This document shows, piece by piece, positions 1 to 6,791 of a stretch of DNA of 6,791 bases. Origin of the DNA: Hungatella sp. UBA5982 (GTDB taxonomy: Bacteria; Bacillota; Clostridia; Lachnospirales; Lachnospiraceae); contig DJBG01000047.1 in the NCBI GenBank assembly GCA_002429965.1, positions 50,183-56,973 of the forward strand, in the 5' to 3' direction. Positions within the stretch are counted from its first letter, which is position 1, and each line of letters starts with the position of its first letter. A model generated the notes under the pieces. That model was not told the origin of the DNA. It searched no databases and saw nothing but the letters and a program-made list of their open reading frames with translations. The translations under genes and the position numbers were made by a program.

Positions 1-519
1 CCGGAAGACGAGGAGCTTCGGTTTGCCGGGGTTAACTGGACGGGCGTAAAGGGAGCCATGGACGGGCACGAGCGCCAGCCGGGATTTTTCCAGATGTGTC
101 CAAATCCCATGCTGGACACTACGGACTGGGATTGGGCCATCGATCCGACCGGCCTGGAATATTTGCTGCGGGACATCTACATGCGTTACAATAAGCCCCT
201 GATGATCACCGAAAACGGCCTGGGAGCGTACGACAGACTGACAGAGGAGGGCAGAGTGCATGATCCTTACAGGATCAAATACTTAAGGAATCACGTGAAA
301 ACATTAAAACAAGCCATGGACTATGGCGTTGAGGTTCTGGCTTATTGCCCGTGGTCTGCCGTTGATCTTTTGTCCACCAGCAATGGCATTAAGAAACGTT
401 ATGGATTTGTGTATGTTGACCGTACCGACGATGACCCTAAGGAATGCAGGAGGATCAGGAAGGATTCCTTTTTCTGGTATAAAAAACTGATCGAGTCAAA
501 AGGAGAAGACCTTGAATGA
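1..519 (+). CDS. Glycoside hydrolase family 1, 6-phospho-beta-glucosidase type (5' end outside window)
   Basis: The frame is open from base 1, so this is the last 172 codons of a gene that begins upstream; GH1 enzymes of this type run to about 480 residues. The Met codon at 58 is internal. The family is shown by the catalytic nucleophile motif ITENG (Glu codon 211-213), a WDWAIDPTGL stretch before it, the PWSAVDLLS segment, and the phosphate-binding pattern S-x6-K-R-Y followed by GFVYVD, which is known from 6-phospho-glycosidases such as LacG. It would hydrolyse 6-phosphorylated beta-glucosides in the cytoplasm after PTS uptake. The acid/base Glu lies outside the window. At 34-42 the usual Asn-Tyr-Tyr type motif reads N-W-T, so the conserved last tyrosine appears to be Thr. 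The STSNG signature differs from the STAEM of the next gene, so the two are not recent copies. Exact substrate (6-P-glucoside or 6-P-galactoside) is unresolved. Confidence 0.
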   Translation, partial: PEDEELRFAGVNWTGVKGAMDGHERQPGFFQMCPNPMLDTTDWDWAIDPTGLEYLLRDIYMRYNKPLMITENGLGAYDRLTEEGRVHDPYRIKYLRNHVKTLKQAMDYGVEVLAYCPWSAVDLLSTSNGIKKRYGFVYVDRTDDDPKECRRIRKDSFFWYKKLIESKGEDLE

Positions 520-559
520 ATTTTAGATAATTTCATGTTCTCATACAAATGTTAATTAA

Positions 560-2020
<1,461 letters not shown>

Positions 2021-2034
2021 GGATAATTGCATTG

Positions 2035-2083
2035 AATACCGGTGGAATGCTCTTGTGAAAGAGGCATTATCACCGGTATTTTT
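2035..2083 (+). terminator. Rho-independent terminator after the GH1 gene
   Basis: A perfect 10-bp outer stem (AATACCGGTG at 2035-2044 with CACCGGTATT at 2071-2080) continues, after small bulges, into AATGC/GCATT and TCTT/AAGA around a GTGA loop at 2055-2058. The 3' arm runs directly into five T residues (2079-2083). It starts 15 bases after the GH1 stop codon and separates the sugar genes from the efflux genes. Confidence 0.
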
Positions 2084-2163
2084 GTGAAGCGCCTATGATT
2101 TTTTGTCACAGGATCATGCTGGATGATTTTCCATCGATGTGTAGAATCTTAACGAAAAAATAA

Positions 2164-2192
2164 TTGACACATCGTTTAAACGGATGTAGAAT
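2164..2192 (+). promoter_or_regulatory. Sigma-A type promoter of the marR-ABC operon
   Basis: TTGACA (2164-2169) is a perfect -35 hexamer. It is followed by a 17-bp spacer and TAGAAT (2187-2192), one mismatch from the -10 consensus. The predicted transcription start is near 2199, giving a 5' leader of about 50 bases before the marR start. It lies downstream of the GH1 terminator, and no other good promoter is visible before 6468, so it probably drives marR, both ABC genes and the adaptor gene. Confidence 0.
2169..2187. promoter_or_regulatory. Palindrome filling the promoter spacer, candidate MarR operator
   Basis: Arms ACATC and GATGT flank the perfect palindrome GTTTAAAC, with one extra G breaking the symmetry. 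The element starts on the last base of the -35 hexamer and ends on the first base of the -10 hexamer. A regulator bound here would block RNA polymerase. MarR proteins bind such short palindromes as dimers; binding by the neighbouring MarR is inferred. Confidence 0.
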
Positions 2193-2206
2193 GATAAACA
2201 TTGAAA

Positions 2207-2223
2207 ATTGTTAACAATGTTAA
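2207..2223. promoter_or_regulatory. Nested palindromes after the transcription start, candidate MarR operator
   Basis: ATTGTTAACAAT (2207-2218) is a perfect 12-bp palindrome. It overlaps a second inverted repeat, TTAAC-AAT-GTTAA (2211-2223). Both sit about 8 to 25 bases after the predicted start of transcription, a usual place for an autoregulatory operator. The TTAAC/GTTAA half-sites resemble those of some MarR-family regulators such as ZitR/AdcR, though the spacing here is three bases rather than two. Confidence 0.
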
Positions 2224-2248
2224 GTAAGAAAAAAGGGGGGCTTTTGTT

Positions 2249-2737
2249 GTGAAAGATGGACAGGAAGAGTACATAAAGAAGTTTAAATCAGAATTAGCCA
2301 TGATGATGGGTAGAAAACAAAGCATTCATAAAAACTGTGTACCGGAAGGCATCACACGTAGTGAATTCTTTGCACTGCATCAAATATGGGTCAGCATGAA
2401 TGAAGATCCGGAAAAGAAGGGAATTCATGTATCTGATTTGGCAAAGAGGATGAATATCGCATTATCGGCGGCGTCCCGGATGCTGAACTCACTGGAAGAG
2501 AGGGGCTTAATATACAGGGAAATAGATCCCAAAAGCCGAAGGAATATCTGTGTTTTCTTAACGGAAGAGGGAGAAAAACTATGGAAGAAGTGCTCAGAAG
2601 GTATGAGTGACCTCCTGGAACGGGTGGTCATTGGCATGGGAGAAGAAGACGCAAGTAAATTGATTGAATTATGGAAAAAGTTTACTGAACTAATGGAGAA
2701 AGAAGTGGATTTAAAGATGAAAGAAAAGGATATGTGA
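2249..2737 (+). CDS. MarR-family winged-helix transcriptional regulator
   Basis: This 162-residue protein starts at a GTG codon, 8 bases after the purine-rich site AAAAGGGGGG (2231-2240). The family layout is complete: an N-terminal helical dimerisation segment (about 5-50), a helix-turn-helix (about 61-88, VSDLAKRMNIALSAASRMLN then LEERGLI), a beta-wing with the hallmark DPKSRRN...FLTEEG (93-108), and a C-terminal dimerisation helix pair (about 110-155). MarR proteins usually repress their own operon and release DNA when they bind a small ligand, or on oxidation. Its only cysteines are Cys30, Cys101 and Cys115. The gene is first in the operon with an ABC exporter, and two palindromes lie over its promoter, so the inferred role is an autorepressor that senses exporter substrates. 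The ligand cannot be read from the sequence. Confidence 0.
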   Translation: MKDGQEEYIKKFKSELAMMMGRKQSIHKNCVPEGITRSEFFALHQIWVSMNEDPEKKGIHVSDLAKRMNIALSAASRMLNSLEERGLIYREIDPKSRRNICVFLTEEGEKLWKKCSEGMSDLLERVVIGMGEEDASKLIELWKKFTELMEKEVDLKMKEKDM

Positions 2738-2830
2738 GGAATAAGGTAGATTGCAGAAGATAAGGACAGATTTAGAAAAGGCAGACAGATCTACAAAACG
2801 TTTTAAAGAAAGTACGAGAGATGAAAGGAA

Positions 2831-2837
2831 AGGAGGG
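2831..2837 (+). promoter_or_regulatory. Ribosome binding site that sets a TTG start for the first ABC gene
   Basis: AGGAGGG at 2831-2837 lies 7 bases before TTG 2845. It falls inside the reading frame if translation began at the in-frame ATG 2821, which itself has only a weak GAGAG directly against it. The spacing and strength favour TTG 2845 as the true start. Confidence 0.
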
Positions 2838-2844
2838 AATAAAT

Positions 2845-4575
2845 TTGAAAATATTTTTTCGGTATTTTAAGCCATATTTTTTATTTATAGCAGTGTCAGT
2901 AGCGCTGCTGTTTGCTCAGGCAACATGCGATTTGTCACTTCCTGATTTCATGTCTGATATTGTAAATAAGGGCATTACGACAGGTAACACCTCATACATA
3001 CTTAAAATTGGATTTCAAATGCTGGGAATAGCCTTTATCAGTGCCTGCTGTACGATTTTAGTAGGCCTTATCGCCGCCAGGATCGCGGCCGGTGTCAGCA
3101 GAGATCTGCGTCAGGACATTTTCGCCAAGGTAGAAAGCTTTTCCAATGCGGAACTGGAGAAATACTCCACTTCTTCCCTGATCACAAGAACAACCAACGA
3201 CATCACCCAGATCCAGCAGCTGATCGTCATGGTCATCCGAATCGTATTTTACGCTCCCATCATGGGAATCGGAGGCGTAATACACGCGCTGGACAAAAAC
3301 AAATCAATGTCATGGATCATTGCTCTTTCCGTGGCGTTACTGCTGGTGGTGGTTTTCAGCATGCTTGCAGTTGTCATGCCCAGTTTTCAATTTGTTCAAA
3401 AACTCATTGACCGTTTAAACCTGGTAGTAAGAGAAAGCCTGGAAGGAACGCTGGTGATCAGGGCCTTTAATACCCAGGGATTTGAGGAAAACCGGTTTGA
3501 AAAGGTGAATTTAAGGCTGACTCAGACAAATTTGTTTGTCAATCGGGTCACCTCCGGCATGATGCCGGCCATGATGCTGATCATGAATCTGACCAACCTC
3601 CTGATCATTTGGGTGGGATCTAAGGCCGTATCCTCCTTCCGGATGGAAGTGGGGGATATGATGGCTTACATGCAGTATGTTATGCAGATCATCATGGCAT
3701 TTTTGATGATGACCATGATGTTCATCATGATCCCAAGAGCCATCGTTTCCATCAGGCGTGTTGTGGAAGTTCTCCAGACGGAACCTTCCATTGCAGATCC
3801 TGAGGAGGCGGCTGAAATTCCTGAGCTTCCTAAAGGCGTTGTGGAGTACCGTAACGTATCCTTCCGGTATCCGGATGCAGATGAGGATGTGTTGCACAAC
3901 ATCACGTTTACGGCGATGCCAGGACATACCACAGCCTTTATCGGCGCTACGGGAAGCGGAAAAAGCACGCTGGTGAACCTTCTCCCCAGATTTTATGATG
4001 TGACAGGGGGTGAGATCCTCATTGACGGGGTCAATATCGAGAATTGGCCGGTCCATCAGCTGCGCAATATCATAGGATTTGTCCCCCAAAAGGGGATTTT
4101 ATTTTCTGGAACGATTGAAAGCAACTTAATGTACGGGGACCGGAAGGCCACCAGGGAACAGGTTGAAGTAGCAGCAGATACGGCTCAGGCCATGGAATTT
4201 ATAAAGTCAAAGGCGGAGGGCTTTGAAACAACCATTGCTCAGGGAGGAGGCAATGTATCTGGCGGACAAAAACAGCGGCTTTCCATTGCCAGGGCACTTG
4301 TAAAAAGAGCGCCTGTGAATGTGTTCGATGACAGCTTTTCCGCCCTGGATTTTAAAACGGATGCAAAGCTTCGGGCTGCCCTTCGTGAAAAAACCGGCGA
4401 CAGTACCATCTTTTTAGTGGCACAGCGCATCAGCACCATCATGAATGCGGACCAGATCATTGTTTTGGAACATGGCAGGATCGCTGGAAAAGGAACCCAC
4501 CGGGAATTGATGAAAACCTGCGAAGTCTACCGGGAAATTGCATTATCACAGCTTAGCGAGGAGGAATTGAAATGA
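2845..4575 (+). CDS. ABC exporter half-transporter, degenerate-site subunit (permease fused to ATPase)
   Basis: Start TTG 2845 is chosen because AGGAGGG lies 7 bases upstream and the resulting N-terminus (KIFFRYFKPY) matches the family; ATG 2821 would add eight residues. The 576-residue protein is a type IV (B-family) exporter half. Six membrane helices occupy about residues 10-300, with Met-rich helices 5 and 6. The ATPase domain follows, with Walker A GATGSGKST (Lys373), Q-loop VPQKGILF, signature VSGGQ (471-475) and Walker B VNVFDD. The catalytic Glu after Walker B is Asp496 and the switch His is Gln527, the pattern of the degenerate subunit in heterodimers such as TM287/288, LmrCD and BmrCD. 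Its intact signature would complete the active site of the partner encoded next, whose start overlaps this stop by ATGA. Likely role: ATP-driven export of drugs or other amphiphilic compounds. Substrate unknown. Confidence 0.
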   Translation: MKIFFRYFKPYFLFIAVSVALLFAQATCDLSLPDFMSDIVNKGITTGNTSYILKIGFQMLGIAFISACCTILVGLIAARIAAGVSRDLRQDIFAKVESFSNAELEKYSTSSLITRTTNDITQIQQLIVMVIRIVFYAPIMGIGGVIHALDKNKSMSWIIALSVALLLVVVFSMLAVVMPSFQFVQKLIDRLNLVVRESLEGTLVIRAFNTQGFEENRFEKVNLRLTQTNLFVNRVTSGMMPAMMLIMNLTNLLIIWVGSKAVSSFRMEVGDMMAYMQYVMQIIMAFLMMTMMFIMIPRAIVSIRRVVEVLQTEPSIADPEEAAEIPELPKGVVEYRNVSFRYPDADEDVLHNITFTAMPGHTTAFIGATGSGKSTLVNLLPRFYDVTGGEILIDGVNIENWPVHQLRNIIGFVPQKGILFSGTIESNLMYGDRKATREQVEVAADTAQAMEFIKSKAEGFETTIAQGGGNVSGGQKQRLSIARALVKRAPVNVFDDSFSALDFKTDAKLRAALREKTGDSTIFLVAQRISTIMNADQIIVLEHGRIAGKGTHRELMKTCEVYREIALSQLSEEELK

Positions 4576-6407
4576 CAGAGAAGAAACCTTCCAGTTCCCC
4601 CGTGGGCGGGAGAGGCGGGGTGCAGGGCAAAGCGGAGAGTGCAAAAGATTTTAAAGGAACCATGCTTCACCTGGCCCGTTACTTAGAGCCATACAAAAAA
4701 TCGGTATTTGTAGTAATCCTGTTTGCCAGTTGTTCCTCCGTGTTTTCCATCGCAGGGCCTAAGATTTTAGGTAAAGCCACGACAAAGCTGTTTGAAGGGC
4801 TGATTGCCTGGATGATGGGGACCGGATTATTAACGGATTTCCGCTACATCCGGAACCGTCTGTTGCTTTTGGTAGTGCTTTATCTGGTGTCGGCCGTATT
4901 TTCTTATTTGCAGAGCTATATCATGTCCGGCATCAGCATGCAGGTTACCTATGAGTTAAGAAAAAATATATCGGAAAAAATGAACAGTCTTCCCCTTAAT
5001 TATTATGATACAAGGACCCACGGGGAGATCTTGTCAAGGATCACCAATGACGTGGATACGGTGAGCCAGACCCTGAACCAGAGCCTGACGCAGATCATCA
5101 CATCTGTGACGACCCTGGTGGGAATCGTAATCATGATGATATCCATCAGTATCCGGATGACCTTGGTCGCTGTTTTGGTTCTCTTTATTTCCATGGTTTT
5201 AATCATGCTAGTGGTAAAAAAATCCCAGAAATATTTTCAAAAGCAGCAGGAAAGCCTGGGACACTTAAATGGCCATATTGAAGAAATATACAGCGGCCAT
5301 AATGTGGTGCAGATATTTAACGGAGAAAAAGAAGCAATCGAAAAATTCGGGGCGATCAACCGTAAATTATATGGATCGGCCTGGAAATCCCAGTTTTTAT
5401 CAGGAATGATGATGCCCATCATGTCCTTTATCAGCAACTTAGGCTATGTTTGTGTTTGCCTGTTGGGCGGATATCTGACTGTGGAAAAGGTGATTGAGAT
5501 CGGAGACGTTCAGGCGTTTATCCAATACATGCGTTCATTTATGCAGCCCATCTCCCAGATCGCCAACGTATCAAACACGCTGCAGTCCACAGCTGCTGCG
5601 GCAGAGCGTGTATTCGAGTTTTTAGATGAGCAGGATGAGGTACCGGAAACCGAGGCGCCCATAAAACTGCAGGAGATCCTGGGAAATGTGGAATTTAAAA
5701 ATGTTTGTTTTGGCTATACGCCGTATACAATGATCATCCACGATTTCTCCTCCGCCATAAAAGCCGGCCAGATGGTCGCCATCGTAGGTCCCACAGGAGC
5801 GGGTAAAACAACGGTAGTGAAATTGCTGATGAGATTTTATGAATTAAATTCCGGGCATATTCTGATCGACGGTCATGACTCCCTGGATTTTACAAGAGGG
5901 GATCTGCGTTCCATGTTCGGCATGGTGCTTCAGGAAACATGGCTGTACAATGCCACAATTATGGATAATATCCGGTATGGAAATTTTGATAAAACAGATG
6001 AAGAAGTCATAGAGGCTGCAAAAGCGGCCCACTGCGATGAATTCATTCGGGCATTGCCGGGAGGCTATCACATGGTGATCAACGAGGAATCCAGCAACTT
6101 ATCCCAGGGGCAGAAGCAGCTTTTGACCATTGCAAGGACGATTTTGGCGGATCCCAGAATCTTAATCCTGGATGAAGCCACCAGCTCCATTGATACTAGA
6201 ACAGAAGTGTTGATCCAAAAGGCCATGGGTAAATTGATGCAGGGCAGAACCAGCTTTGTGATTGCACACCGCCTTTCCACCATCCGGGATGCAGACCTGA
6301 TCCTGGTAATGAAGGACGGCGATATCATAGAACAGGGAAATCATGAATCGCTGCTGGAGAAAAAAGGATTTTATGCAGATCTGTATCGCAGCCAGTTTGC
6401 AGATTAG
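4572..6407 (+). CDS. ABC exporter half-transporter, canonical-site subunit (permease fused to ATPase)
   Basis: This 611-residue protein starts at ATG 4572 inside the stop of the previous gene (ATGA overlap), with GAGGAGG (4558-4564) upstream, so the two are translationally coupled. A basic, Gly-rich cytoplasmic tail of about 30 residues ending in AKDFKGT precedes the transmembrane domain, as is usual for the longer subunit of this heterodimer class. Six membrane helices lie within about 40-345. The ATPase domain has Walker A GPTGAGKTT (Lys412), Q-loop LQETWLY, signature LSQGQ (510-514), Walker B ILILDE with catalytic Glu535, and switch His566. The Walker B Glu and switch His are canonical, so this subunit supplies the hydrolytic residues of the active site, while its LSQGQ signature faces the degenerate site. 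The pair is expected to form one exporter in the cytoplasmic membrane, probably for multidrug efflux under MarR control. Substrate is not predictable. Confidence 0.
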   Translation: MTEKKPSSSPVGGRGGVQGKAESAKDFKGTMLHLARYLEPYKKSVFVVILFASCSSVFSIAGPKILGKATTKLFEGLIAWMMGTGLLTDFRYIRNRLLLLVVLYLVSAVFSYLQSYIMSGISMQVTYELRKNISEKMNSLPLNYYDTRTHGEILSRITNDVDTVSQTLNQSLTQIITSVTTLVGIVIMMISISIRMTLVAVLVLFISMVLIMLVVKKSQKYFQKQQESLGHLNGHIEEIYSGHNVVQIFNGEKEAIEKFGAINRKLYGSAWKSQFLSGMMMPIMSFISNLGYVCVCLLGGYLTVEKVIEIGDVQAFIQYMRSFMQPISQIANVSNTLQSTAAAAERVFEFLDEQDEVPETEAPIKLQEILGNVEFKNVCFGYTPYTMIIHDFSSAIKAGQMVAIVGPTGAGKTTVVKLLMRFYELNSGHILIDGHDSLDFTRGDLRSMFGMVLQETWLYNATIMDNIRYGNFDKTDEEVIEAAKAAHCDEFIRALPGGYHMVINEESSNLSQGQKQLLTIARTILADPRILILDEATSSIDTRTEVLIQKAMGKLMQGRTSFVIAHRLSTIRDADLILVMKDGDIIEQGNHESLLEKKGFYADLYRSQFAD

Positions 6408-6412
6408 TTAAA

Positions 6413-6436
6413 TACCCCGCAGCAAGCTACGGGATA
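6413..6436 (+). other. Short hairpin between the ABC and adaptor genes
   Basis: CCCG (6416-6419) pairs with CGGG (6430-6433), and AG with CT around a CAAG loop, with one internal mismatch. No T-tract follows, so it is not a rho-independent terminator and should not end transcription. It could affect RNA stability or be chance; confidence is low. Confidence 0.
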
Positions 6437-6467
6437 TGCGAGAATAACAGAACGGAGAGAAAGAAAT

Positions 6468-6791
6468 ATGCAGGAAAACAAACATGTTAATGTTGAAGAT
6501 CAGGAAATGAAGACAGGAACAGGAAAACTAAAAAAGATCATAGCTCCCCTGCTGATCGTGCTGGTGCTTGCCGGATGCGGGGTCGGATATTATATCTATC
6601 ATTCAAGTGTCTCTTACTTTAAAACAAATAATGCAAAAGTAACGGCTAAGCTGTATTCCGTAAAAGCGGTAACCAATGGGAAACTTTTGTCATGGGATGT
6701 GGAAAATGGGGACTTAGTAGAGCAGGATCAGGTGTTAGGACGGCAAGAGATTCTTCCTTATATTACTTCCCCAATTACAGGAACTGTTGTA
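6468..6791 (+). CDS. HlyD-like membrane adaptor protein (3' end outside window)
   Basis: The first 108 codons are present. The ATG is chosen for the GGAGA site at 6454-6458 and the downstream frame. A charged N-terminal segment (1-23) leads into one hydrophobic segment (about 24-44, IIAPLLIVLVLAG then CGVGYYIY), a membrane anchor that also fits a lipobox (LAGC, Cys37). Next come TNNAKVTAKLYSVKAVTNGKL and the lipoyl half-motif VENGDLVEQDQVLG, typical of HlyD/EmrA-type adaptors. The second half-motif SPITGTVV follows after only about ten residues, so the long coiled-coil hairpin found between the halves in Gram-negative adaptors is missing. The gene lies 60 bp after the ABC pair with no terminator, so it is probably part of the operon. 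It may assist this exporter or a further transporter encoded downstream. Family assignment is fairly secure; partner and function are inferred. Confidence 0.
   Translation, partial: MQENKHVNVEDQEMKTGTGKLKKIIAPLLIVLVLAGCGVGYYIYHSSVSYFKTNNAKVTAKLYSVKAVTNGKLLSWDVENGDLVEQDQVLGRQEILPYITSPITGTVV

Noticed and set aside
2080..2100. Possible cre (CcpA) site around TGTGAAGCGCC
   Set aside because: The spacing between TG, AA and CG does not fit the cre consensus in any register, and the site follows a terminator rather than leading a sugar gene.
2142..2147. Second TAGAAT -10-like hexamer upstream of the main promoter
   Set aside because: The bases 17 upstream (CTGGAT at 2119-2124) do not resemble a -35 element, so it is better treated as an echo of the downstream sequence than as a second promoter.
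2795..2804. AAAACGTTTT perfect 10-bp palindrome upstream of the first ABC gene
   Set aside because: It is short and AT-rich, with no promoter hexamers in proper spacing around it, so nothing supports an operator or terminator.
2751..2870. 39-codon TTG-started frame between marR and the first ABC gene, with AAGG upstream
   Set aside because: It overlaps the ABC start in another frame, has a rare start and weak binding site, and shows no recognisable motif. A chance frame is the simpler reading.
3556..3741. Unusually Met-rich stretch in the first ABC protein (about 16 Met in 63 residues)
   Set aside because: Methionine-rich helices 5 and 6 are common in this exporter subfamily as I know it, so this alone does not suggest a metal-binding role.
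3511..4089. Minus-strand open frame of 192 codons, His-rich, opposite the first ABC gene
   Set aside because: It lies wholly antisense to a well-supported ABC coding region. Its composition (many His and Asp) is what the complement of ATG- and ATC-rich membrane codons gives, and no family motif is seen.

Overview
The window looks like chromosomal DNA from a low-to-moderate GC Firmicute, most likely a clostridial or Lachnospiraceae-type gut anaerobe. Strong AGGAGG-type ribosome binding sites, GTG and TTG starts beside ATG, a TTGACA/TAGAAT sigma-A promoter and phospho-beta-glucosidases of the PTS type all point that way. The placement is inferred from gene families and expression signals, not from a database match.

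Bases 1-2083 are the end of a beta-glucoside (PTS-sugar) utilisation segment. The 3' part of one family GH1 6-phospho-beta-glucosidase gene (1-519) is followed after 52 bp by a complete second GH1 gene (572-2020). The two share fold and phosphate-binding motifs but belong to different sequence types. The complete one has glutamine where GH1 enzymes normally carry the catalytic acid/base glutamate. A clear rho-independent terminator (2035-2083) closes this unit.

Bases 2084-6791 are a separate efflux unit on the same strand. A strong promoter (2164-2192), with one palindrome filling its spacer and another just after the predicted transcription start, precedes a MarR-family regulator (GTG start, 2249-2737). 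Then come the two halves of a heterodimeric ABC exporter (2845-4575 and 4572-6407, overlapping by ATGA). The first half has the degenerate ATPase residues and the second the canonical ones, as in the TM287/TM288, LmrCD and BmrCD type. After 60 bp comes a HlyD-like membrane adaptor (6468 to the window end) whose lipoyl halves are almost adjacent, with no coiled-coil hairpin between them. No terminator separates these genes, so the simplest reading is one autoregulated operon in which MarR senses a compound and controls its export.

Each gene belongs to a recognised family, and I do not see a wholly new system. The points most worth following are the Glu-to-Gln change in the second GH1 enzyme, the operator architecture of the marR promoter, the hairpin-less adaptor coupled to an ABC exporter in a probable Gram-positive, and the start-codon correction of the first ABC gene.
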